A DNA stretch of 64,000 bases, taken from positions 62,001 to 126,000 of the forward strand of contig DATBHR010000057.1 of the NCBI GenBank assembly GCA_036557365.1, in the 5' to 3' direction. The DNA comes from DATKHR01 sp036557365. Its GTDB lineage: Bacteria; Acidobacteriota; Vicinamibacteria; Vicinamibacterales; CAVVIG01. A model generated the notes under the pieces. The model made no database searches. It was given only the letters and a program-made list of their open reading frames with translations, and had not been told where the DNA came from. A program made the translations under genes and the position numbers. Shown in pieces: positions 1 to 8,296 of this stretch (its first letter is position 1; every line of letters begins with the position of its first letter).

Positions 1-1647
1 GGCTACCTCGCGGCGTTTGTCCAACTGCCCGGCCCGGCTGCGCTCAGCGCGCTCTCGGATCGTTTTCTCTATATCGCCGCCTCGATGACGCTCAGTGCCC
101 TGGCGGCCCTCATGGTCTGGGATGCCCTGGCGCTAGAGCCCCGGGACGCCGCAATCCTGGGACCGCTGCCAATTGCGGCAAACATGATGACGCGCGCGAA
201 ATTGGCGGCAGCGGTCCTTTTCGGTGCCACGCTCACCGTCGGCCTGAACGCCGTGCCGAGCGTGCTGTACCCGCTGTTTCTCACGTTGAACATCCGCGGC
301 ACGACTGGCGCCACCATCCTTCGACTCATCGCAGTCCATGCGATGACCGTGACGATGAGCGGGCTGTTCGGGTTCTTCGGAGTCCTTGCGGTTCGAGGAA
401 TGGCTCGTTTGACAATCGGCGAGCGTGCGTTTCGTCGGCTCGGAAGCATCGTGCAAACCCTGCTCATCGTGGCCATCGTCACTGGACTCCTGCTGGCGCC
501 GACGGTCCGTGCGGCGACTGTCCGCGAATGGGTTGCAAGCGGAACCGCGCCGCACTGGCCCACTCGTCCTGTGCTGTGGTACCTGGGGCTGAACGAGACG
601 CTCGCCGGGCACGAAGTGGCGGAGACGCCTGTCGTCATGCCGCCGCGGATGCGGCGTGTGCCGTCCCAAACGCTTCGCGACCAGACGGCGCGGGCGACCT
701 ACCGCCTGCTGCTGCCACGCTTCTCCGAGCTCGCGCATCGAGCCTGGACGTCCTTATTGCTCATCGTCGGGATTGCTGTCGCCCTGTTTCTGTGGACGAA
801 TCGCCGCCTTCCGAATCGATCGGCCGGCGTGAGCGCACCGCGCGTCCGCGCGACGGTTCGGCGATTGGCTGAGCGCGCGATGCGTGACGATCCCGAAGCC
901 CAGGCCGGATTCTTCTTTTCGCTCCAAACACTGACGAGAAGCGCTCCTCACAGGACGATTATTGCAGCGGCGCTCGCGGTCGGCCTGACGCATGCGTTCA
1001 TCGCGCTGACGACCACCGGAGTCCATCGCTTCGCGAGCGGATCGACACCGCTGGGCGTGTTTGCCGTTTCCATCCTGATGCTGGGTTCGTTGCTGATCGG
1101 CTTTTCGTATGCCGTCACCGTACCAGCCGAGCTCGTCGCGAACTGGACAATCCGTTCGGCCTGGCACGGCGACGAACGACGCTACCTTGCCGGTGTGAAA
1201 TCGGCAGCAGTTCTCGGCCTGATCGCGCTTCCTCTGGCGGTCCTGTTGCCGTTGAATGTCGTGCTTCTCGGTGTGGGCGCATCGGTGATGCACTCGGCGC
1301 TTGCGTTCATGGTTGCCGTGGCGGCGCTGGATCTGTTGTTTCTCTCGTACCGCAAGGTCCCGTTTGTCTGCAGCTACATCCCGGTTGAGAATCCGAAATT
1401 GCTGTGGCCTGCGGGAATCGCAGCGTTACTTCTTGGAACGTACGCATCTGCCGCGGCGGAACGATGGGCGCTGGAGACGGCGGTGCACGCCGTTCTGGCG
1501 ATCGGAGCGCTGGCCGTCATCGTGATCGTTCTGAAAGCGTTCGATCGCGAGCGGCGACTCGAACCGGTGCCGATCGACTTCGATGCCAGGCCTTCCCTGC
1601 CGACGCAACGACTCGGTCTATTCGACAGAATCGTGACGCAGGATTAG
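1..1647 (+). CDS. Multi-pass integral membrane protein, 5' end outside window
   Basis: The reading frame is open from the first base, so the gene starts upstream of the window; 548 residues are visible. I do not recognise the family with certainty. The protein alternates about ten hydrophobic segments with short basic loops and has a soluble stretch between roughly residues 180 and 245. An early stretch (PRDAAILGPLP) resembles loops of ABC-2-type exporter permeases, so a permease subunit of an ABC exporter is the best guess, but no ATPase gene is visible beside it. It converges with the TauE-like gene; the two stop codons overlap within TTAG. Confidence 0.6.
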   Translation, partial: GYLAAFVQLPGPAALSALSDRFLYIAASMTLSALAALMVWDALALEPRDAAILGPLPIAANMMTRAKLAAAVLFGATLTVGLNAVPSVLYPLFLTLNIRGTTGATILRLIAVHAMTVTMSGLFGFFGVLAVRGMARLTIGERAFRRLGSIVQTLLIVAIVTGLLLAPTVRAATVREWVASGTAPHWPTRPVLWYLGLNETLAGHEVAETPVVMPPRMRRVPSQTLRDQTARATYRLLLPRFSELAHRAWTSLLLIVGIAVALFLWTNRRLPNRSAGVSAPRVRATVRRLAERAMRDDPEAQAGFFFSLQTLTRSAPHRTIIAAALAVGLTHAFIALTTTGVHRFASGSTPLGVFAVSILMLGSLLIGFSYAVTVPAELVANWTIRSAWHGDERRYLAGVKSAAVLGLIALPLAVLLPLNVVLLGVGASVMHSALAFMVAVAALDLLFLSYRKVPFVCSYIPVENPKLLWPAGIAALLLGTYASAAAERWALETAVHAVLAIGALAVIVIVLKAFDRERRLEPVPIDFDARPSLPTQRLGLFDRIVTQD

Positions 1648-2393
1648 CTCGTCATCGCCTGGAGCAGCAGGACGACGCCGATCATCAACAAGCCCGCGTA
1701 GACCCACCGAAAAAAGCTATTACCGTTGAGACCTCGATTCAGCGAGCGACCCGCAAGCGTCGCCACGCCGACGACCGGGAGCGACCACAGGAAGTACGTC
1801 GTCACCGTGGCGTTCCAGAGTCCGATGGCGGCGTACCCGATTAGGCCTGCGAAGCTCGCCGGCAGGAAGTAGCCTTGCAGCGTCGCGCGGAACTGCTGCG
1901 GCGACCATCGACGCAGCGCGCCATACACCGCCAGCGGCGGACCATTCATGCCGTACGCGCCGCCGAGGACGCCCGACAGAAAGCCGCATCCGATCAACCA
2001 GCCCGGATGGTCGTCGCGCAGATGAAAGCGCGCGCCGGCAACGAGCGAATAGATTGAGAACCCGACGATGATGATGCCGAGCATCATCTTGACCGCGTGG
2101 TCGTCTACCTTCGCCAACAGAAGGACCCCCAGCGGGATGCCAAAAAGCGACGACACGATGAGACCGCCAGCGCTGCGGAATTCGATTTTGCGCCAGTCCT
2201 GGGCCACGATCACGGCGGCGACGATGACGGAAATCAGCACCGCGAGCGGCGCAGCAATCGCCACTGGAATGCGGAGGGCCAGCAGCGGCACGGCGAACAA
2301 CGCCTCACCGAACCCGAGCGTTGACCGGATGAGGGTGGCGGCGAACACGACGATCAGGACGTAGACGGCGGCGTCGGGGACGGATCCGAGCAT
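1644..2393 (-). CDS. Sulfite exporter TauE/SafE family permease
   Basis: The 249-residue protein has about eight hydrophobic helices in two similar halves, as in the TauE/SafE (DUF81) family. The N-terminal half carries the typical ..TLGFGEALFAVPLL.. stretch and the second half the ..GGAYGMNGPPLAVYGAL.. stretch. Members export sulfite, sulfoacetate or other small organosulfur anions across the inner membrane; the substrate here cannot be read from sequence. Length is normal for the family. The start codon sits inside an inverted repeat (2392-2429) and has no obvious Shine-Dalgarno sequence in front. The ADOP permease gene upstream is co-directional and ends 50 bases before. Confidence 0.85.
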   Translation of the reverse strand: MLGSVPDAAVYVLIVVFAATLIRSTLGFGEALFAVPLLALRIPVAIAAPLAVLISVIVAAVIVAQDWRKIEFRSAGGLIVSSLFGIPLGVLLLAKVDDHAVKMMLGIIIVGFSIYSLVAGARFHLRDDHPGWLIGCGFLSGVLGGAYGMNGPPLAVYGALRRWSPQQFRATLQGYFLPASFAGLIGYAAIGLWNATVTTYFLWSLPVVGVATLAGRSLNRGLNGNSFFRWVYAGLLMIGVVLLLQAMTS

Positions 2394-2429
2394 CGAAGGG
2401 TAGTCTGTCCAGACAGTCTACCCTTCGAT
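2392..2429. repeat. 12-bp inverted repeat overlapping the TauE-like start codon
   Basis: Arms at 2392-2403 (ATCGAAGGGTAG) and 2418-2429 (CTACCCTTCGAT) are perfect complements; the 14 bases between them are themselves nearly palindromic with one mismatch. It lies between the stop of the ADOP permease (2443) and the start codon of the TauE-like gene (2393), both on the minus strand. It could be an operator, a hairpin occluding the start, or a terminator without a U-tract. Which of these holds is inference. Confidence 0.55.
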
Positions 2430-2442
2430 CGTCGTTCAGGCG

Positions 2443-4902
2443 CTATTCCGTCCGCAGCGCGATCAGCGGATCCTGACTCGCCGCCCGCCGCGCCGGCACG
2501 TAACACGCGATCATCGCCACAGCCACCAGCAGGACCGACACCGTCGCGTAGGTCAGCGCGTCCGTCGGCGTGACGGCGAACAGCACCACCGTCATCAGCC
2601 GCGCGAGAAACACCGCACCGACCACGCCGATGGCGACGCCGGCGATCGCGAGAACGAGTCCCGGGCGGATCATCAGGCCCTCGATGTCGCGCCGCTGCGC
2701 GCCGAGCGCCATGCGGATACCGATTTCGCGCACGCGCTGGCTCGCGGCAACGCTCATCACGCCGTAGGTCCCGATCGTGGCCAGCAGCAGCGCGACCGCC
2801 GCAAACGCACCCATCAGCGCCAGCACCACCTTGCGGCGGACCGTCGAATCGGCGAGCAGCGTCTCCATCGTGCTCTGGCCGAACACCGGCAGCGTTGGGT
2901 CTATCGCGTGAATGGCATGCTCGACCGCGACATTCAGAGAGGCCGGATCGGTTGACGATCGATAGAACAGCGTCAGTGCGTTTCCCGATCGCTGGAACAA
3001 CGGAAAATAAATTCTCGGCGTGACCGGCAGGTCGAGCCCATCGTCGTGAATGTCGGCGACGATGCCGATCACCCGGGCGGTTTGCTGCCCGAGCGAGATG
3101 CGGCGTCCGACCGGATCCTGGTCGGCCGACTGCGTCTTCGCGAGCATCTCGTTGATCACCACGACCGGCTCCGATGTCGGGCCGTCCGCGACGGTAAACG
3201 CGCGTCCGCTCATGATCGGCGCCTTCAGCGTCGCGAAGTAGTCGGGGCTCGCCACACGAAACTGCGCGCGCCGGACGTTCGAGGGGTCCGTCGATTCGCC
3301 GACAAACGTGAATCGCTGCGTGAAGCCGGCGCCGCTGAACGGTGTGCGCGGGCTGACGCTGATTCCGACAGAGTCCACGCCCGGCAGCGCCGCGACGCGG
3401 CGTAGCACTTCGTTGTAGTAGGCGTTCCGTTGCGGGATGGTGCCGTAGGGATTTTTCGACGGGTCGTTCGGGACCGGAATCCAGATCTGCGTGAAGCCGA
3501 CATGAGCCGGGTCGAGACCAGGATTGACGCGCAGCATGCTCCAGAAACTTCGAACCAGGAGACCGGCGCCGACGAGCAGCATGAGCGAAATGGCGATTTC
3601 GGCCGCGACGAGCGCGGCGCGAAACTGCCGCTCTCCGCGTCCTTCACCGCTTCCGCGACCGGCGTCCTTGAGGTTGTCCCCTGGATTGACGCCGGACACT
3701 TGAGTCGCCGGCACGAGCCCGAAAAACAAACCCGCGGCGATCGAAAGCGCGAGGCCGGTGGCGACCATGGCGCCGTCGAAGTGCACCTCTGTCAGCCGCG
3801 GTAGATCCGACGGCATCAGCGCGACGATCCAGTCCTTCGTCCACGCAAGGGCGATGAGCGCGGCGACGCCGCCGCCGAGCGACACGACGAGACTTTCCAC
3901 GAGGAGCTGGCGAACAAGCTGACCGCGCGTCGCTCCAAGCGCGCGACGCACTGCAATCTCGCGTACGCGGCTGGACGATCGCGCGAGCGTGAGGTTGGCG
4001 ACGTTCACGCACGCAATCACCAGCAGCAGGGCCACGGCGCCCATCAGCACGCCGAGTATCGGGCGAACGGCCTTCGTCAGCTCGCTCTGGACACCTTCCA
4101 CGCGCACCGTCCACTGCATGCTCGTCGGGTAATTGGCCGGGTACGCGGAGCGGAGCTGCGATGCGAGGGCGTCGAGCCGATCCTGCGCCTGCGCGATCGA
4201 GATTCCCGGCTTCAACCGTCCCATGACACCCGGGATGAAGTTCTGTTGACGCTGCGGCGGATTCGGAAATGGCGCGGCCGCGAAACCGCAGGCGCTCCAC
4301 ATGTCCACGTCACCCTGAACGGTCTCTCCCGGGTGACGAAAATCGCGCGGCATCACACCGACGACGGTGTAGGTGTCGGTGTCCATGATGACCTTATGGC
4401 CGATGACGTCCGGCGATGCACCGAACGATCGCCGCCACAGCCCGTCGCTAATCACCACGGGATCCGCGAATCCTGCGACGGCATCTTCGGGACCATAGAC
4501 ACGTCCGAGCTGCGGCGCGACGCCCAGCAGCTGAAAGTAGTTGGCGCTCGTCACCATCACTTCAATCCGCTCGGGCCGTACGCCGCCGACGAACGACGCG
4601 CTGACGGGCCACAGCGCCGTGACTCCGTCGAACACTCCGGCTCGCTCACGCAGATCGGCGAGCTCCGGCTGAGAGATGCCGATGTTGCGGCCGCGGGTCG
4701 CCTGCGCGTCTGCAACCACGCGGACGAGACGATCTGGATGTGGAAACGGAAGCGGCCTGATGAGGACCGCGTTGACGACGGTGAAGATCGCCACGTTGGC
4801 GCCGATGCCGAGCGCGACCGTGAGCATCATGATGGCGGTGAAGCCGGGCGCGGAAAGAACCCGACGCACTCCGTGACGAACATCGCGCAGCAGTGCATCC
4901 AT
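2443..4902 (-). CDS. ADOP-type MacB/FtsX permease
   Basis: The 819-residue protein has two MacB-PCD/FtsX units in tandem. A transmembrane helix near residues 15-45 precedes a large periplasmic domain (about 50-260); three helices follow with the FtsX signature loop VREIAVRRALGATR near residues 315-330. A second periplasmic domain and a second three-helix FtsX block (VREIGIRMALGAQ) close the protein. This duplicated layout without an ATPase partner is the acidobacterial duplicated orphan permease family. Unlike the 887-residue copy at 8293-10956, it lacks the cytoplasmic N-terminal extension and has no padR gene beside it. The physiological substrate of the family is unknown to me. Confidence 0.9.
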   Translation of the reverse strand: MDALLRDVRHGVRRVLSAPGFTAIMMLTVALGIGANVAIFTVVNAVLIRPLPFPHPDRLVRVVADAQATRGRNIGISQPELADLRERAGVFDGVTALWPVSASFVGGVRPERIEVMVTSANYFQLLGVAPQLGRVYGPEDAVAGFADPVVISDGLWRRSFGASPDVIGHKVIMDTDTYTVVGVMPRDFRHPGETVQGDVDMWSACGFAAAPFPNPPQRQQNFIPGVMGRLKPGISIAQAQDRLDALASQLRSAYPANYPTSMQWTVRVEGVQSELTKAVRPILGVLMGAVALLLVIACVNVANLTLARSSSRVREIAVRRALGATRGQLVRQLLVESLVVSLGGGVAALIALAWTKDWIVALMPSDLPRLTEVHFDGAMVATGLALSIAAGLFFGLVPATQVSGVNPGDNLKDAGRGSGEGRGERQFRAALVAAEIAISLMLLVGAGLLVRSFWSMLRVNPGLDPAHVGFTQIWIPVPNDPSKNPYGTIPQRNAYYNEVLRRVAALPGVDSVGISVSPRTPFSGAGFTQRFTFVGESTDPSNVRRAQFRVASPDYFATLKAPIMSGRAFTVADGPTSEPVVVINEMLAKTQSADQDPVGRRISLGQQTARVIGIVADIHDDGLDLPVTPRIYFPLFQRSGNALTLFYRSSTDPASLNVAVEHAIHAIDPTLPVFGQSTMETLLADSTVRRKVVLALMGAFAAVALLLATIGTYGVMSVAASQRVREIGIRMALGAQRRDIEGLMIRPGLVLAIAGVAIGVVGAVFLARLMTVVLFAVTPTDALTYATVSVLLVAVAMIACYVPARRAASQDPLIALRTE

Positions 4903-4981
4903 GGACAGCGATCCTATGTCAATCGGCGCGTCGCGGACGTTCGCTCGTCCGAGTCAAATGATTGGAGGGTGAAGTGTGCGC

Positions 4982-5848
4982 TTATGAACGATCGCGCAAG
5001 TACCCCGGGCGCGCCTTGACGGTCAGGTTTCGTCCGCGGACACGGACCGTCAGACGATGCCAGCCGCCGCGCGTGACGCCCTGAGGTGAATAGCTCACGA
5101 GATATCGGTGGCGGAATTCGTCGAGGATGCGCGCGAACGTCGCACTCAGGTTCTTGGTCGAGTCGATGTTGATCACGCTTCCGCCTGTCAGCGTACTGAG
5201 GTCGCGCAGGAACGGCGTCCGGTTTCCGATCGAGACGCCGTACACGACGACGTCCGAGCGCTTGGCCGTCTCGAGCACCGCGCCCGGCGACAGCCAGCTG
5301 ATCGTGTCGAGGCCATCGCTGAAGACAATGACCAGTCCGCGGCCTGCGTCCGATTCGCCGACGATCATCGCGGTGTACACACCGTCAATGAGCGCCGTGT
5401 CGCCGGGCTCGAGCGTCGACTCGAGCGCGTCGCGCACACGACCGACGTCGTGCGTCAGCGGCGCGAGTTGCGCGACCACCTGGTTGAAGGTGATGAGCGC
5501 CGCCTGATCACCAGACGTGAGGCCGCGCGTGACCGATTGACCGCCGGCGCGCAGGTGTTCCAGCCGCTCGCCGCTGACGCTGTTGCTGACGTCGAGCGCG
5601 AGGACGACATTCAGCGGAATCTGCTCGAAGCTCACGAGATCGACCGTCTGCCGCACGTCGTTGTCGAAAATCTCGAAATCGCTTGGTCCGAGACCAGCTA
5701 CCGGTCCTCCGCGATCGGTCACGAGAACGTCAACGCGGACGATTTCGCGCTGCGTCGAGAACGCGGGCGGCTGTACCTGCGCGATCGTGCGGCCGCCGAG
5801 TATTTGCAGCGCAAGGGCCGTGACCGCAAGGCTCGTGCGGCCCGTCAT
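4982..5848 (-). CDS. Secreted VWFA-domain protein (acidobacterial VWFA-related family)
   Basis: The 288-residue product starts at the ATG overlapping the TGA of the upstream TPR gene (ATGA at 5845-5848); the open frame extends further 5' but that part lies within the TPR gene. A short hydrophobic N-terminus is followed by a beta-rich stretch (VDVLVTDRGGPVAGL) typical of the family and then a von Willebrand A domain with the MIDAS motif DVSNS (D86, S88, S90). A conserved ..VIVFSDGLDT.. strand follows. Such proteins are exported and probably bind divalent metal and protein ligands; a role in envelope or adhesion is inference. It is translationally coupled to the TPR gene. Confidence 0.85.
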   Translation of the reverse strand: MTGRTSLAVTALALQILGGRTIAQVQPPAFSTQREIVRVDVLVTDRGGPVAGLGPSDFEIFDNDVRQTVDLVSFEQIPLNVVLALDVSNSVSGERLEHLRAGGQSVTRGLTSGDQAALITFNQVVAQLAPLTHDVGRVRDALESTLEPGDTALIDGVYTAMIVGESDAGRGLVIVFSDGLDTISWLSPGAVLETAKRSDVVVYGVSIGNRTPFLRDLSTLTGGSVINIDSTKNLSATFARILDEFRHRYLVSYSPQGVTRGGWHRLTVRVRGRNLTVKARPGYLRDRS

Positions 5849-7161
5849 CGACTCGTCCGCCCGAATCGCCGATACAGTGCGTCGAGTAACTCGTCGGCGT
5901 TCCGGCCTGGTGTCAGGTAGTAGTCCCACCATGGATCAGGTCTGCGTTCTTCGGCAGGCTCGAGCGCAAGCATCGGCTGAATTTCGGCGAGCGCCGACTC
6001 GCGACGGCCCGACTCGCGCGCCAATTGGCTGAGCGCGATCATCGGTGACTGCGCGCGGGGAAACAGCGCCGCTGCCCGCTCGAACGACGCGCGTGCTTCG
6101 TCGCGCCGGCCGATCGCACGCTGGGCATCGCCCAGGAACATGGCCGCGTCGTACCGCAGCCACGGCTCTTCGTCCTCGACGCCGGCGTGCCCTAGTTCCG
6201 TTACAGCGTCCGCGTAACGACCGAGCCCGCTGAGGACATGACCGAGGCGCACACGCGCTTCGACGACGCTCGAGTCCAGTTCCAGCGAGCGGCGGAAATG
6301 GCGTTCGGCGATCTCGAGCTCCGCCCGCCCGGACTTGACGTCGAATGTGATGCCGCTCGACGCCGATCGGACGGCCGCCTGAATGCGCGTCGACGCCAGC
6401 GTCTCGTGCAGGCACGCGTTCTGAAACTGCACGTCGGCGGCGTCGGGAAACAGACGCAGCGCGTGGTCGAAGTGCAGGGTGTCGTAGTACGCCGCCGCCT
6501 GCATGTACGCCAGCGTCGCCTGATACCACACCCGGACATCCGGATCCTGACTCGGTCCAGAAGCCAGCCCACCCTTCGACGCGGCGATCAGATCGAGCAG
6601 CGACCGCGCCAGCTCCCAGTGCGCGGCGACATCGACCACAGATGTCTGATGCCCGTCACTGGATCGCATGACGAACGACAGCGGTCCGTTCGTGCGTGGC
6701 GGACCGGTGTGGACCGGCGCACCATCGGGCTGCACGTACATGGCGATGTCGGTGTGCAGGAGCGCGCCACGTTTCAGGAGAATGTTGATCTTGTCCTCAC
6801 TCCACGGACCGTCCTGGTGGCTGCGAGACAGATCGCGAAGGGTGGCGAGCTCGGAGTTGGTGTACTGAACGGTCGATGTCCGGCGAGTTCCCGATCGATC
6901 GCCAAGCCAGGCGACCGGGGCTACTCCGCACTTGGGACATCGCAGAAGGCGAATGAACGCATTCGTGTCGAGCCAGAGCAGGCGGATGTCGTCGCTGCTC
7001 CATGCACCCGCGCGAACGGCGGCGGCGTCACCGGTGCCGGGCTCGTGTTCCCGCAGCGCGAGAAGCCACGCGTCGAGACGGGCCATACGCGGCGACAGTT
7101 TGTCCGTCGCGGCGGCCGGGCCGCCGAGCACGATCGCCGCCGCCATCAACGCGAGAATCAT
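5845..7161 (-). CDS. Secreted tetratricopeptide-repeat protein
   Basis: The 438-residue protein begins with a short signal-like segment (LALMAAAIVLGG) and ends in several TPR helix pairs from about residue 285 onward (LEIAERHFRRSLELD, VEARVRLGHVLSGLG, YDAAMFLGDAQRAIG). A CPKC pair lies near residue 75. I chose ATG at 7161 because AGGTG lies five bases in front; a GTG two codons upstream is the alternative. TPR proteins are protein-binding scaffolds. Coupling to the VWFA gene by ATGA overlap suggests the two exported products act together. No enzymatic domain is visible. Confidence 0.75.
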   Translation of the reverse strand: MILALMAAAIVLGGPAAATDKLSPRMARLDAWLLALREHEPGTGDAAAVRAGAWSSDDIRLLWLDTNAFIRLLRCPKCGVAPVAWLGDRSGTRRTSTVQYTNSELATLRDLSRSHQDGPWSEDKINILLKRGALLHTDIAMYVQPDGAPVHTGPPRTNGPLSFVMRSSDGHQTSVVDVAAHWELARSLLDLIAASKGGLASGPSQDPDVRVWYQATLAYMQAAAYYDTLHFDHALRLFPDAADVQFQNACLHETLASTRIQAAVRSASSGITFDVKSGRAELEIAERHFRRSLELDSSVVEARVRLGHVLSGLGRYADAVTELGHAGVEDEEPWLRYDAAMFLGDAQRAIGRRDEARASFERAAALFPRAQSPMIALSQLARESGRRESALAEIQPMLALEPAEERRPDPWWDYYLTPGRNADELLDALYRRFGRTSR

Positions 7162-7238
7162 CGACACCTGACGAGCTTAGGATAATGTCGGGTCGTTGAC
7201 ATCACAACCGCCGACACGAAAGCGGCGATCACAGCTGA

Positions 7239-7296
7239 GCGCCTGAGATGGACGCTGCGCTGGATCGGCTCTGGTCGCTTCGCCGCTCTCAGGCGC
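7239..7296. repeat. 10-bp inverted repeat with 38-base spacer at the end of the phosphotriesterase-like gene
   Basis: Arms 7239-7248 (GCGCCTGAGA) and 7287-7296 (TCTCAGGCGC) are perfect complements and the right arm overlaps the stop codon at 7289-7291. It would form a stem with a long loop just downstream of the minus-strand gene. No U-tract follows, so a classical terminator is doubtful. Confidence 0.3.
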
Positions 7297-8296
7297 GAGG
7301 CACGAAACTCAGGACGCGGCGGGGATTCTCGATCAGCATCGTGCGAAGCGTCGCATCATCCACGCCGGCACGGCGAAGGCGCGGCACGAAGTTGGTGATG
7401 GTCATGTCGATGCCAGGGCCGCCGTTCTTTCGCAGATATTTCGGACTCCCGAAATCCGATGACAGGCAAATCCGGCTGGCCAGGCCGGCATCGAGAAGCT
7501 TGAGAATCGTCTTCACGTACTCGTCCGCCCGCGGATCGTCCGGCTTGCCGCTGTGATCGAACCCGAGATAAGCGCCGCGCTTCGCGATGGCCATCGGCGC
7601 GACGGTCGGCTGGTCCTTGATGTCGTTCAGGTGACCGATGACGACGCGATCCAGAGGCACACCGGCTGATTCGAACAGATCAACTTGCTCGACCGCGCAT
7701 CGCGCGCACCCGTCGGATACGTGCGTCACGATCGCGAGGCCCGTCCGCTGATGGAGCCTCGCAGCCGCCGTGAGCGCCTTCCGTTCGTCAGGATCCATCG
7801 GCACATCCGCGCCGGTGCCCATCTCTCCGATGACACCCCATCGTTCAGCCGTTGCGAGTCGCTGGAAATCGTCAGCAATCTGATCGGCGCTCTTGCTCGA
7901 GGTACCTGGCGGGTAGTCGGATTTCGCGTGCAGCCCGCCGCCGGCGACGATATGCATCTTCGAACGCGTGGCGATCGTCCGGAGCGACTCGATTTTCCGG
8001 CCGAGATCGCTGGTGCCCATGTCGACGATGCACCGGACGCCGCTCGACTTGCACGCCGCCACTTCATTCGCGATCAAGTCGACGTCGTCGTACCACTTCG
8101 ACGTCGGCCGTTCGATTCCCCAGTCGGTGCCGCCGAGCGACAGGTGCTCGTGAATCAGGATGGTCCCGTCGATCTCCGTCGGGCTCACGTCGCGAAGGAT
8201 CGTTCGGATGATGGGTTTCGCCGGCTGCAGTCGCAGCGGGACCGCTGCCGCCGCCAGAGTCGTGAGCAATTCGCGGCGCGTCATCGTCTGCATCAT
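7289..8296 (-). CDS. Phosphotriesterase-family (PHP-like) metal hydrolase, Tat-exported
   Basis: The 335-residue protein begins with a twin-arginine-like leader (TRRELLTTLAAAA). The TIM-barrel amidohydrolase metal ligands are all visible: H49 and H51 in HEH, H192 (THVSD), H222 (GHLND) and D281 (SSDFG). At the position of the carboxylated lysine of bacterial phosphotriesterase there is a glutamate, E158 in IGEMGT, as in the E. coli PHP-type homologues. The family hydrolyses organophosphates, lactones or related esters; the natural substrate here is unknown. The gene overlaps the upstream ADOP permease by ATGA and forms an operon padR-ADOP-hydrolase. Confidence 0.85.
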   Translation of the reverse strand: MMQTMTRRELLTTLAAAAVPLRLQPAKPIIRTILRDVSPTEIDGTILIHEHLSLGGTDWGIERPTSKWYDDVDLIANEVAACKSSGVRCIVDMGTSDLGRKIESLRTIATRSKMHIVAGGGLHAKSDYPPGTSSKSADQIADDFQRLATAERWGVIGEMGTGADVPMDPDERKALTAAARLHQRTGLAIVTHVSDGCARCAVEQVDLFESAGVPLDRVVIGHLNDIKDQPTVAPMAIAKRGAYLGFDHSGKPDDPRADEYVKTILKLLDAGLASRICLSSDFGSPKYLRKNGGPGIDMTITNFVPRLRRAGVDDATLRTMLIENPRRVLSFVPRA

